This document shows positions 50,997 to 60,028 of a stretch of 64,000 nt of DNA, one piece after another; the first letter of the stretch is position 1; the number at the start of each line of letters is the position of its first letter. The position numbers and the translations under genes are program-made. The notes below the pieces were generated by a model that saw only the letters and a program-made list of their open reading frames with translations, was not told the DNA's origin and ran no database searches. The stretch lies in contig NZ_JBQKLI010000004.1 of assembly GCF_052116305.1 (NCBI RefSeq), positions 71,709-135,708 of the forward strand, given 5' to 3'. The stretch is from JBQKLI01 sp012798975. GTDB taxonomy: Bacteria > Bacillota > Clostridia > Tissierellales > Peptoniphilaceae.

Positions 50997-51332
50997 ATGA
51001 AGCGTTTAAATAAATATTTGTTTATGCTTTTGCTGATTGGATTGTTGTCCGGCTGTTATAAAGAAGAAAGCTATACCTCTAGGCGGGAATCAACGGAAAC
51101 GGTAGAAGTAAAAACCGAGACAAATCAAGAAACTCATAATACAGGAATATCCAATGAGCAGGTAAACCTGAGAGCTAAAGCAGATGTGAATTCGGAAATT
51201 ATATCACAAGTACCGAAGGGGAGCGAAATGGAGATTATCGGCGTAGAAGAAGTTGGAGAAGTCAGCTGGAGCCGTGTGATTATCGAAAATTCGGTCGGTT
51301 ATATTCAAAGCCAGTACATTTCATTAGAATAA
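50997..51332 (+). CDS. Lipoprotein with SH3b domain
   Basis: A 111-residue lipoprotein. The signal YLFMLLLIGLLSGC ends in the lipobox LSGC (cysteine at about 19). A Glu/Thr-rich linker follows, then one bacterial SH3 domain from about residue 52 (VNLRAKADVNSEIISQVPKGSEMEIIGVEE...VGYIQSQYI), which binds peptides of the cell wall. ATG 50997 has GGAG six bases upstream; 50985 is in frame but is the site itself. It is downstream of the kinase gene in the envelope cluster. Confidence 0.85.
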   Translation: MKRLNKYLFMLLLIGLLSGCYKEESYTSRRESTETVEVKTETNQETHNTGISNEQVNLRAKADVNSEIISQVPKGSEMEIIGVEEVGEVSWSRVIIENSVGYIQSQYISLE

Positions 51333-51345
51333 TAGGGAGGCGGCT

Positions 51346-52461
51346 ATGGAAGAACACAGGTATTATATACCATGGAATGAAGCAGCAGTTTTTATGAAAA
51401 AAGCTTTTGTAAAACTGGATATGCCGGAAAAAGATGCAGAGATTTGTGTAGATGTCCTTTTAGAAAGTGATAGAAGGGGAATAGAAAGCCATGGCTGCAA
51501 CCGTTTCAAACCGATTTATATCGATCGTATTTTAGATGGGATACTAAATCCTATTACGAATTTTGAAATCATCCGAGAAACAGCCACTACTGCTGTAGTC
51601 GACGGACACGACGGGATGGGTATGGTAATTTCCCATAAAGCTATGAAAATAGCTATTGAAAAAGCAAAAAAATATGGTATGGGAATGGTAGTAGTAAGAA
51701 ATTCATCTCATTATGGTATAGCTGGTTATTATGCTTCCATGGCTGCAGCACAGGATATGATAGGGATTACGGGAACAAATGCACGGCCTTCTGTAGCGCC
51801 TACATTTGGTGTAGAAAATATGATGGGTACCAATCCGCTTACTTTTGGTATGCCGACAGATGAAGAATTTCCTTTTATATTGGATTGTGCTACTAGTACT
51901 TGTCAAAGGGGAAAGATTGAACTGTATAATCGGGAAGGGAAGAAAACTCCTCAAGGACTTGTTATCAGCGAGAATGGCGAAAGTCTTACAGACAGCGAAG
52001 AGATTCTCAATGCCCTTGAGAAGGGAACGGCAGCTTTGACTCCTCTAGGGGGGGTTGGGGAAGCCTTAGGCGGTTATAAAGGTTATGGCTATACAACGGT
52101 AGTAGAAATACTTTCATCTGCTCTTCAAGCAGGTTCTTTTATGAATAGCCTAAGCGGATATGATGCAGAAGGTTTAAAAATCCCCTATCATTTAGGCCAT
52201 TTTTTCATGGCAGTTGATATAGAAGCTTTTATGGGGGCGGATGTGTTTAAGAAAATTACAGGTGATATTTTAAGAGAGTTGAGAAGTTCAAAGAAAGCCC
52301 AAGGGGAAGAACGGATTTATACCGCTGGGGAAAAAGAATATCTTAAGTCTTTAGAAAGAGAAAATACTGGAATTCCCATTGGGAAAGAAATACAAAAGGA
52401 ATTTATTGAAATAAGAGATCGGTTAGGGTTAGACTTTAGTTTCAGTTTTGAGGATCTGTAA
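51346..52461 (+). CDS. Ldh-family malate/lactate-type dehydrogenase
   Basis: A 371-residue NAD(P)-dependent oxidoreductase of the Ldh/YlbC/ComC family, distinct in fold from classical LDH/MDH. SDRRGIESHGCNRF near the N-terminus and the conserved NSSHYGIAGYYASMAA and GTNPLTFGMPT blocks define it. Substrates in the family include malate, sulfolactate, ureidoglycolate and 2,3-diketo-gulonate; which one applies is unknown. GGGAGGCGG precedes the ATG. Its stop overlaps the ATG of the broken dipeptidase gene (TAATG), so the two were once coupled. Confidence 0.87.
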   Translation: MEEHRYYIPWNEAAVFMKKAFVKLDMPEKDAEICVDVLLESDRRGIESHGCNRFKPIYIDRILDGILNPITNFEIIRETATTAVVDGHDGMGMVISHKAMKIAIEKAKKYGMGMVVVRNSSHYGIAGYYASMAAAQDMIGITGTNARPSVAPTFGVENMMGTNPLTFGMPTDEEFPFILDCATSTCQRGKIELYNREGKKTPQGLVISENGESLTDSEEILNALEKGTAALTPLGGVGEALGGYKGYGYTTVVEILSSALQAGSFMNSLSGYDAEGLKIPYHLGHFFMAVDIEAFMGADVFKKITGDILRELRSSKKAQGEERIYTAGEKEYLKSLERENTGIPIGKEIQKEFIEIRDRLGLDFSFSFEDL

Positions 52462-52963
52462 TGAATATTGATCTTCGTTGATAGCAGATGTCTCTCATTG
52501 ATCAGACGGCGGGGTTTAGGATGCTGCGAGGATTTCTGAAAAATATATCATAGCAACTCATTCTAAGGGTAGAACTCTTTTGAATCATCCAAGAAAATTA
52601 ACGGATGAAATGATTAGAACTGTTGTAGATAGCGGCGGAGTTATCGGGGTAAACATCTGCTCTGCTTTTTTGAACAGCAAATTTCTTAATCCCGCTAATA
52701 GAAAATCAGACTATCTGAAGTATATTTGTTATATTATGAATGCAGACGGCGAAGATATACTTTCCATCGGATCTGATTTTGATGGGATTACGGGAAATTT
52801 AGAGATCGCTACTGTTCTGGAAATGAATGGATTTTTAAAAGAAATGAAATCCGCAGGAATTACAGAAAAACAAATAGAAAAATTTAGTTATAGAATTGTG
52901 GAACGAGTGTTAAAGGACAGCTTATCTGAAAGAACAAAATATAATGAATCGAAGGGTCAAATT
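52461..52963 (+). pseudogene. Remnant of an M19 (renal-type) dipeptidase
   Basis: The start ATG 52461 overlaps the Ldh stop and reads MNIDLR before a stop, like the first residues of M19 dipeptidases (xxDLHCD). Shortly afterwards, DAARISEKYIIATHS (from about 52520) and RTLLNHPRKLTDEMIRTVVDSGGVIG, then ILSIGSDFDGI, are clear C-terminal M19 blocks. The middle 200 or so codons, with most zinc ligands, are gone. The frame has no stop before murJ and runs in frame into it from TTG 52580, giving a 632-codon frame. Confidence 0.75.
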
Positions 52964-54478
52964 ATGAAATCGGTAGCAATTATTTTAATGATTATCTCAG
53001 CATTATCTAAAGTGATGGGATTTTTAAGAGAGATGGTCTTCTCTTATTTTTATGGAACATCAGCGGTAAAAGATGCGTATGTTATTGCAACTTCCGCTCC
53101 GGGTCTGATAGTGAGTTTTGTAGGAACTGCAATTACGATTGGTTTTATTCCGGTATACAATAGAATATTAAAAGAGATGTCGAAAGAGCAGGCAAATCTT
53201 TATACTTCTAAAATCACGAACATTTTGTTTATTATTATAACCATAGCTATTCTTATAATAGAGCTGTTTCCAGTGCCCTTTGTTAAGCTGTTTGCTGGAG
53301 GATTTACGGGAGAGACCTTAGCGACGACAGTTTCGTTTCTTCGTATTGTTATTGTGACTGTGTATTTTACTTGTTTCTTCAGTTTGTATCAAGGATATTT
53401 AAATGCCCATGATGTCTTTATTCCTTCTGTGGTTGCACCTTTTATGATGAATATTATCGTAATCCTTTTTACAATAGCCGCAGGGACCATCGACAATATA
53501 TTTCTTCCGATAGGATTTTTCTTGGGGTATTTGGCGCAGCTTATATTCCTGTATCCATTTTTAAGAAAGAAAGAATTCACTTATACACCAAGTTTTAATT
53601 TTAAAGACCGTTATGTAAAGCTCTTTCTAGAATTAGCAGCGCCGATGATGCTGGCGATGGTTGTTCAAAATGTTGGAACGATTATTGATAAAAACATAGC
53701 ATCCTTTATAGCCGTGGGAGGGATTTCATCCTTAGAATATGCAAATAGATTAGTTAATATGGTTCAAATGATTTTAATCACCTCTATTGCCACTTCTATT
53801 TATCCGACAATGAGCCAGCTGGGTGTCCGAAAGGAATACAGGAAGCTAAAAGAAGTAGCAAGCAATAATATTGCAGTGATGATGGGTCTTTTGATTCCAG
53901 CAACAATCGGTCTTATGCTTCTAAGCGAGCCTATTACAGCATTTGTCTATGGAAGAGGCGAGTTTGGGCAAGAATCTATTTTGATGACTTCCGGCGCACT
54001 CTTTTATTATGCACCTCTTTTGATCGGTCTGGGGATTACGGATATCTTTAATAGAGTTTTTTATTCTTTAGAGGACACAAAGACGCCGGTATTTTTGTCG
54101 ATTATATCCATAGTTGTTGATATTGTATTAAATATTACATTGTCAAGATTTATGGGACTAAACGGGTTGGCATTGTCAACATCTATTGGAAGATTTGTGA
54201 ATGCGATCTTACTGTATATTTATCTTAGAAAGAGGATACAGGGAATTGGTCTTAAAAATATAAGCGGGAAAGTTGTTAAAATAATCATTGCCTCTGGTAT
54301 AATGGGTGCTGTGGTTTATATTCTTAAAGGAGTGCTATTAAATACACTGCCGTTAGTTTTAAGTGTTCTTGTTATGGTTGCAGCAGCTGGGATCCTTTAT
54401 ATCTCGTTAGTATTTCTTTTTGGAATTATCCGTTTAGAAGATGCTAGAAAGATTATAAAAACAAAACTGAAAAGATAG
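52964..54478 (+). CDS. MurJ/MviN-type lipid flippase, first of three
   Basis: A 504-residue polytopic membrane protein with about 14 helices, MOP superfamily. Conserved blocks: SALSKVMGFLREMVFSYFYGTSAVKDAYVIA at the N-terminus, SLYQGYLNAHD near residue 145, GRGEFG near 330 and FYSLEDTKTPV near 365. MurJ exports lipid II; other members carry wall or capsule precursors. I start at ATG 52964 because the two other copies begin at the equivalent MKSVA/MGNTA residue. The site is weak (AAGGG), and in frame it is preceded by the dipeptidase remnant, so a longer fusion is possible. Confidence 0.88.
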   Translation: MKSVAIILMIISALSKVMGFLREMVFSYFYGTSAVKDAYVIATSAPGLIVSFVGTAITIGFIPVYNRILKEMSKEQANLYTSKITNILFIIITIAILIIELFPVPFVKLFAGGFTGETLATTVSFLRIVIVTVYFTCFFSLYQGYLNAHDVFIPSVVAPFMMNIIVILFTIAAGTIDNIFLPIGFFLGYLAQLIFLYPFLRKKEFTYTPSFNFKDRYVKLFLELAAPMMLAMVVQNVGTIIDKNIASFIAVGGISSLEYANRLVNMVQMILITSIATSIYPTMSQLGVRKEYRKLKEVASNNIAVMMGLLIPATIGLMLLSEPITAFVYGRGEFGQESILMTSGALFYYAPLLIGLGITDIFNRVFYSLEDTKTPVFLSIISIVVDIVLNITLSRFMGLNGLALSTSIGRFVNAILLYIYLRKRIQGIGLKNISGKVVKIIIASGIMGAVVYILKGVLLNTLPLVLSVLVMVAAAGILYISLVFLFGIIRLEDARKIIKTKLKR

Positions 54479-54480
54479 AT

Positions 54481-54512
54481 AAAAACAAACCGCTTCGGCG
54501 GTTTGTTTTTTT
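54481..54512 (+). terminator. Terminator between the first and second MurJ genes
   Basis: AAACAAACCGC, TTCG tetraloop, GCGGTTTGTTTTTTT. Confidence 0.93.
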
Positions 54513-54583
54513 AAAAGTTGTAGTTATGATTCAGATCGATTAAAATAGCTATATTGTTTAAATATATGAAAAGAAGGAATGTT

Positions 54584-56098
54584 ATGAAATCAGTAGCTGC
54601 AGTATTAATGATAATTTCGGCTTTATCGAAAATACTTGGATTTTTAAGAGAAATGGTGTTTTCTTATTTTTTTGGAACGGGAATTACGAAAGATGCCTAT
54701 GTGATCGCGACTGCTATACCGACGATACTTGCAGGCTTTGTCGGAACAGCATTGACGATTGGAAATATCCCGATATATACGAGAGAGAATAAAAAAGGCA
54801 GAGAATGGGGAGATTTGTTTACGAGCCGTATAGCAAATCTAATATTTGTAATCGTAACCCTGTTTGTGATTGCGGTATTAGTTTATCCTGAAGGAGTTGT
54901 AAAGCTAATTGCGGGAGGTTATGAGGGAGAAGTGCTGAAGTTGACGATCCAGTATATGCGGATTATGATATTTTCACTTTACGCTATCTCTTTATTTAGT
55001 TTATATCAAGGTTATTTGAACGCAAATGATAGTTTTGTGCTGTCTGCATTAGCACCTTTTAGTATGAATGCAGTAATTATACTTTTTACCATAGCTGCAG
55101 GGATGGTTGATAAAATATATCTGCCCTTAGGATTTATAGTGTCTTATTTTGTACAATTTATGTTTATAGTACCAGGCCTGAAAAAACTGCATTACAGCTA
55201 TCGGCTCAGCTTTAGTATCAAAGATGAAAGTGTAAAAGATTTTATTCGTTTAGCATTGCCGATGATGATGGCATTAATTGTTTCAAATATTGCAAATCTA
55301 ATTGATAATAATATCGCCTCTTATTTAACCCCGGGAGGAGTATCTGCGCTGGATTATTCTTACCGTATTATCGGGATCGTCACAGGAATACTGATTTTTC
55401 CTATAACGACTGCGATATATCCTACGATGAGCAAGATGGGAACTCAAGGACAAATCCCGGAGCTGAAAAAAATCATCACAGAAAATTCCACGACAATTAG
55501 TATATTGAATGTTCCATCAATTATAGGTCTGATCGTGTTAAGCCGTCCTATCATTTCAGCTATATATGGAAGAGGGGCTTTTGGGGAGGAATCTGTTCTT
55601 ATGACTTCGACTGTACTGATATTCTATGCGCCGATGCTGATCGGGATGGGAATAACGGATATTTACAACAGGGCCTTCTATTCTTTGCAGGATACAAAGA
55701 CACCGGTTATTGTTTCAAGTATATCGATGATCGCAGATATTGTACTAAACTTTTTATTATCGCCGATTATGGGTCTATCCGGTTTAGCCTTGTCTTCATC
55801 TATCGGGCGGGTTGTAAATGCAGTCTTGTTAATGTGGGTTTTGCGTATGAGAATAGGAAAGATTGGATTAAAGGTATTTGTACATAAATTCATTATTATA
55901 GCGGCAACTTCTATAATCATGGGAATATTTGCATACGTTTTTAATGATTTTGCCGCAAGTGCAATGGATCCAATGCTTGGATTGATGTTGACTATAATCT
56001 TTGCAACAGCACTTTATTTTAGTATATTATCTGTAATGAAAGTCATTAGTATACAAGAAATCATTATAAAAGCAGTTAGATTCAAAAAGAAAAAATAA
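54584..56098 (+). CDS. MurJ/MviN-type lipid flippase, second of three
   Basis: A 504-residue paralogue of the preceding gene with the same helix pattern and motifs (SALSKILGFLREMVFSYFFG, SLYQGYLNAND, GRGAFGEES, FYSLQDTKTPV). ATG 54584 has AGAAGGAA upstream; ATG 54554 is not followed by a conserved sequence. A terminator separates it from the first copy and a spacer of 19 bp from the third, so copies two and three form one transcript. Which copy does lipid II transport cannot be told. Confidence 0.9.
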   Translation: MKSVAAVLMIISALSKILGFLREMVFSYFFGTGITKDAYVIATAIPTILAGFVGTALTIGNIPIYTRENKKGREWGDLFTSRIANLIFVIVTLFVIAVLVYPEGVVKLIAGGYEGEVLKLTIQYMRIMIFSLYAISLFSLYQGYLNANDSFVLSALAPFSMNAVIILFTIAAGMVDKIYLPLGFIVSYFVQFMFIVPGLKKLHYSYRLSFSIKDESVKDFIRLALPMMMALIVSNIANLIDNNIASYLTPGGVSALDYSYRIIGIVTGILIFPITTAIYPTMSKMGTQGQIPELKKIITENSTTISILNVPSIIGLIVLSRPIISAIYGRGAFGEESVLMTSTVLIFYAPMLIGMGITDIYNRAFYSLQDTKTPVIVSSISMIADIVLNFLLSPIMGLSGLALSSSIGRVVNAVLLMWVLRMRIGKIGLKVFVHKFIIIAATSIIMGIFAYVFNDFAASAMDPMLGLMLTIIFATALYFSILSVMKVISIQEIIIKAVRFKKKK

Positions 56099-56117
56099 GA
56101 TATTAAAGGAGAAAATA

Positions 56118-57644
56118 ATGGGTAATACAGCCTTTTTATTAGTGTTGATTTCAGCACTTTCAAAAATAATCGGTTTTGCAAGGGAAATGGTCGTTTCTTA
56201 CTTCTATGGAACCAGCTCTTTAAAGGATGCCTATGTTATAGCATCCACTATCCCAAATCTTTTATCGGGATTTGTAGCAACGGCGATGACTGTCGGTTTT
56301 ATTCCGATATACAATCGTGTTCGAAGAAACAGAGGGGAAGAAGAGGCGGTCGGATTCACTTCGAATGTGGGGAATTTATCCTTTCTCGTAATAACAGTAT
56401 TTGTTGCTTTTGTTTTGACATTTACTGAGCCTGTTGTCCGGCTGTTTGCTTCGGGATTTGAGGGGGAAACGCTGTCGACAGCTGTGTTTTTCACAAGAAT
56501 AATGATTTTTTCTGTATACTCTTTGTCTTTATTCAATTTATATCAAGGTTATCTAAATGCGAATAAAAGTTTTATTGTTTCAGCATTTGCGCCTTTTATT
56601 GCAAATGTAACAGTAATATTATTTATTATTCTAAGCGGTGTCATTGACTATCGTTTGCTGCCCTTTGGTTTTATGGTTGGTTATCTGCTTCAGTTTATCG
56701 GTATATTTCCAGAATTGCGGAAAACTGGATACTCCCATAGTTTTAAGATCGATATTCACGATCGGCAAGTGCGGGATCTGGTTTTCTTTGCCACACCTAT
56801 GATCATTTCCCTCCTTTTTCAAGATATAGGAAATATTATAGATAAGAATATTGCATCCTTAGTTGTTGTCGGAGGTATTTCGGCGTTGGAATATGCTATT
56901 CGTTTAACAGGGATGTTTTCTGGAATACTGATTGTACCCATCAGTACTTCTGTTTATCCTTCTATGAGCAATGCTGCGTTGGACAAAAACTACAGTGCAT
57001 TAAAAAAGATTACTCGTGATACTGCGGTTTCAATGGCTACCTTTCTTCTTCCTTGTATTGTAGGTTTAATAATCTTGGCAGAACCTGTGATTTCCTTTGT
57101 ATTTGGAAGAGGAGAATTCGGAGACGAATCGATCATTATGACAGCGGGTGTTCTTGCATGTTATGCACCGATGCTTATCGGCCAGGCATTTACAGATATT
57201 TATAGCCGAGCTTTTTATTCATTGGAGAACACCAAGACACCTGTAGTAATTTCTATCATAGCTATTGGTATTGATATAATCTTAAAATTTGTATTGTCCC
57301 ATTTTTTCGGGTTAAATGGTTTGGCGATAGCCACTGCTACAGGGAGAGTTATCAGCGGAATTTTAATGATAATGGCTCTGCGTTTTGTGCTGGGTAAAAT
57401 CGGAGCAAGAGAATTTATATCGAAGTTAAGCAGAATTGGGATATCATCTATTTTAATGGGGATAGCGGTTTATTTTGTCTATCAGTTTGCTGGAAGTAGA
57501 ATGCCGCTGTTTATATCTTTGCTGATTACTTTGTTGGCAGCTTTTGCGGTGTATTTTCCTTTAGTGATATTTTTGAAAGTTTTGCGACTAGAGGATATTC
57601 AAAACCTGATATTTCGAAAGAAAAGAAAACAGAAAAAAAGATAA
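56118..57644 (+). CDS. MurJ/MviN-type lipid flippase, third of three
   Basis: A 508-residue paralogue, somewhat more diverged at the N-terminus (MGNTAFLLVLISALSKIIGFAREMVVSYFYG). It keeps the family blocks NLYQGYLNANK, FGRGEFGDES and FYSLENTKTPV. AAAGGAG precedes the ATG. It ends in a Lys/Arg-rich tail (RKKRKQKKR) and a terminator. Position in an envelope gene cluster (Wzz, BY-kinase, LCP, GT2) suggests that some of the copies move non-peptidoglycan lipid-linked sugars. Confidence 0.9.
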   Translation: MGNTAFLLVLISALSKIIGFAREMVVSYFYGTSSLKDAYVIASTIPNLLSGFVATAMTVGFIPIYNRVRRNRGEEEAVGFTSNVGNLSFLVITVFVAFVLTFTEPVVRLFASGFEGETLSTAVFFTRIMIFSVYSLSLFNLYQGYLNANKSFIVSAFAPFIANVTVILFIILSGVIDYRLLPFGFMVGYLLQFIGIFPELRKTGYSHSFKIDIHDRQVRDLVFFATPMIISLLFQDIGNIIDKNIASLVVVGGISALEYAIRLTGMFSGILIVPISTSVYPSMSNAALDKNYSALKKITRDTAVSMATFLLPCIVGLIILAEPVISFVFGRGEFGDESIIMTAGVLACYAPMLIGQAFTDIYSRAFYSLENTKTPVVISIIAIGIDIILKFVLSHFFGLNGLAIATATGRVISGILMIMALRFVLGKIGAREFISKLSRIGISSILMGIAVYFVYQFAGSRMPLFISLLITLLAAFAVYFPLVIFLKVLRLEDIQNLIFRKKRKQKKR

Positions 57645-57647
57645 TTC

Positions 57648-57686
57648 AAAAACGGAGAACAAGCAGACTCTTTTCTCCGTTTTTTT
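57648..57686 (+). terminator. Terminator after the MurJ triplet
   Basis: AAAAACGGAGAA, loop, TTCTCCGTTTTTTT. Confidence 0.92.
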
Positions 57687-57851
57687 ATGTAAGGAGTTAG
57701 AATATTTGGTTACATTCTGATTTGCTCAAAAAATACATTCTATTAGAATCTGTAATCTTTTTGTAATAATTGTGCCGCTATTTATTAAAAATATTCTTTT
57801 TTTTCATGTATAATAGGAAGTGGTTAATATATACTAGGAAGGAATAAAGAT

Positions 57852-58967
57852 ATGAAAAAAATATTAAAGGCGTTCGGGATTTTGTTTATTGTTTTATTTG
57901 TACTGACAAGTGCCGCTTACGGGCTGTTTTTTCGCTATTATAATATGATGGATTTTGATCCGATCGCTCAAGTTAGCAATAGATTTAAAAAAGATGATAC
58001 AGGAGAAAAGGCGGCAAATGCGAAAGAGAGCATCCCTTCTCATCTCTATCATGAAGATGATGTGAAGAATATTCTTTTAATCGGGACAGATATAAGAGGG
58101 GAGAATGAACAAGGCCGTTCGGATACTGTCATTCTAATGTCAGTGGATACAAAAGATAAAAAAATCATATTAACTTCCTTTATGAGAGATTCTTATCTGA
58201 TCATTCCTGGACTGGGTAAAAATAGATTAAATGCAGCTTATGGCTACGGCGGTGTTGAAAAATTAGTAGATACCATTGAAACAAATTTTGATTTGTATAT
58301 TGACAATTTTGTACAAGTAGATTTTGATGCCTTTATTAACGGAATCGATGCAGTAGGCGGTGTTGATATCGAGGTGTCGTCAGCTGAAATAGAGAATATG
58401 AATATTTCTATCGATGAAGTAAATAAAATAAGAGGTATCGATCCGAAGACAGATATTATGGATCCTTATGCCGATGCGGGATACGTGCATTTAAACGGGG
58501 CTCAAGCCTTAGCTTATGCTAGAATAAGGCATGTAGGCAATGCTGACTTTGAAAGAACGGAACGGCAGAGAAAGGTATTGACACAAGCGATTGAGAATGG
58601 AAAAAAAATGGATATGTTCAGCATTGATCGAGGTCTAAAAAGTGTATTGCCAGAGATTACGACAGATGTTTCTCAAGGAGAGATCCTCTCTTATATAAAA
58701 GAAACACCGAATATGGATGAATACGAAGTTACAACCTTAAGAATTCCGGCTGAAGGTTTGGCTTTTGACAAGCGTGTTCTAGGGATGGCAGTTCTTGGAT
58801 TAGATATTGATGCGAATAAAAAAGTTTTGTTTGAAGGGATTTACGGAATAAATCCGAATGCTGAAGAAGATTCCTATGTAGAGGAGGATACTCCCCATCA
58901 GCAAAATTATGAAGATCCACAAGACGGAAATACCAACTCGAATACCACAGTAGAAGAAGGATTATAA
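57852..58967 (+). CDS. LytR-CpsA-Psr (LCP) family wall polymer ligase
   Basis: A 371-residue LCP enzyme: N-terminal cytoplasmic Lys-rich tip, one membrane helix (about residues 7-28), then the extracellular catalytic domain. LLIGTDIRGENEQGRSDTVILMSVD contains the conserved Asp/Arg that hold pyrophosphate and Mg2+; SFMRDSYL, NAAYGYGGV and YARIRHVGNADFERTERQRKVL follow. LCP enzymes move polymers from a polyprenyl-phosphate carrier to peptidoglycan or proteins. It fits the neighbouring flippase, chain-length and glycosyltransferase genes. AGGAAGGAA precedes the ATG. Confidence 0.92.
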   Translation: MKKILKAFGILFIVLFVLTSAAYGLFFRYYNMMDFDPIAQVSNRFKKDDTGEKAANAKESIPSHLYHEDDVKNILLIGTDIRGENEQGRSDTVILMSVDTKDKKIILTSFMRDSYLIIPGLGKNRLNAAYGYGGVEKLVDTIETNFDLYIDNFVQVDFDAFINGIDAVGGVDIEVSSAEIENMNISIDEVNKIRGIDPKTDIMDPYADAGYVHLNGAQALAYARIRHVGNADFERTERQRKVLTQAIENGKKMDMFSIDRGLKSVLPEITTDVSQGEILSYIKETPNMDEYEVTTLRIPAEGLAFDKRVLGMAVLGLDIDANKKVLFEGIYGINPNAEEDSYVEEDTPHQQNYEDPQDGNTNSNTTVEEGL

Positions 58968-59005
58968 ACCTGCGAAAGGGTAAATAAATAGAAGAATCAA
59001 AATAC

Positions 59006-59048
59006 AGACATACATTCAAGAAAATATTCCTGAAGTATGTCTATTTTT
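59006..59048 (+). terminator. Hairpin between LCP and GT2 genes, probable terminator
   Basis: AGACATAC (59006-59013) pairs with GTATGTCT (59035-59042), then ATTTTTAA. Confidence 0.7.
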
Positions 59049-59062
59049 AAAGGAGTGTTAAA

Positions 59063-60004
59063 ATGTTTGGTGAAAAAGTCAGTGTTATTATGCCAACGTA
59101 TAAAAGAGATCGTTCATTTATGGAAACGGCATTAGAATCTTTGTTGATTCAAAGTTATGAAAATTTAGAAATCGTTATTGTCGATGATTCGCCCGCTGAT
59201 TATGAACTAAGAAGCGAAGTGGAAGAATATATAAAGTCAATTGAAGATAAAAACATCGTCTATGTAAAAAATAAAGTGAATATGGGCGGAGCTTTAGCTC
59301 GAAATGAAGGAATAAAAAAGGCTACAGGGAAATATATTACTTTCTTAGATGATGATGATAAATATCTTCCCGATAAAGTTTTAAATCAAGTTCAATATAT
59401 GGAATCCGGCGATTATGATATGAGTCTGTCAAATATGCTGATTTATAATACAAAAGGCGAACTTATCGACGTAAGAAAACATGAAGATATCAGTCAGTAT
59501 AATAATAAAGAACTTTTAGTATATCACTTGAAACGCCATCTTACAGGGACTCCTACTTTTATGTACAAAGCAGAGAAATTAAGAGAGATAGGCGGATTTG
59601 ATCATGTCAAAATGGGTCAGGAATTTGTCCTAATGCTAAAATCCATAGAACATGGGCTGAAAATTGGGTATATGAAAGATACTTATGATGTTGTTGTACT
59701 CCGTCATGGGGATTCGATCTCTACGGGGAAAAATAAAATTTCTGGAGAGAGAGAATTATATGAGCGAAAGAAAAAATATTTTGACGGCTTTTCATTAAGA
59801 GACCGGATGTTTATTCGGATGAGGCATTACGCAGTTTTAGCAGTCGCTTATAAACGAAATGGTATGATTTTGCCCTTTTTGTTTTATTGTATCGTCGCGT
59901 TCTTCTCTTCTCCCCTTGATGTTCTAAAAGAAGTCGTACGGTATTTTAAAACGATTAATGAACAAGAAAAAGAGTTAGATAACATTAAGAATAATCAATT
60001 ATAG
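59063..60004 (+). CDS. Family 2 glycosyltransferase
   Basis: A 313-residue inverting GT-A enzyme. The nucleotide-sugar fold starts VSVIMPTYKRDRSF, then VIVDDSPAD; the DxD metal site is in FLDDDDKYLPD (about residue 94). A hydrophobic segment near residues 270-290 could attach it to the membrane (YKRNGMILPFLFYCIVAFFSS). The donor and acceptor are unknown; the neighbourhood suggests surface polysaccharide or teichoic-type polymer. AAAGGAG precedes the ATG. Confidence 0.88.
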   Translation: MFGEKVSVIMPTYKRDRSFMETALESLLIQSYENLEIVIVDDSPADYELRSEVEEYIKSIEDKNIVYVKNKVNMGGALARNEGIKKATGKYITFLDDDDKYLPDKVLNQVQYMESGDYDMSLSNMLIYNTKGELIDVRKHEDISQYNNKELLVYHLKRHLTGTPTFMYKAEKLREIGGFDHVKMGQEFVLMLKSIEHGLKIGYMKDTYDVVVLRHGDSISTGKNKISGERELYERKKKYFDGFSLRDRMFIRMRHYAVLAVAYKRNGMILPFLFYCIVAFFSSPLDVLKEVVRYFKTINEQEKELDNIKNNQL

Positions 60005-60028
60005 TTTACAAAGGAAAGGATGGTGTGG

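Noticed and set aside
52580..52963. Real N-terminal domain of the first MurJ
   Set aside because: The added residues match the C-terminal part of M19 dipeptidases and the other two copies start at the flippase residue; kept as a finding but not as the gene start.
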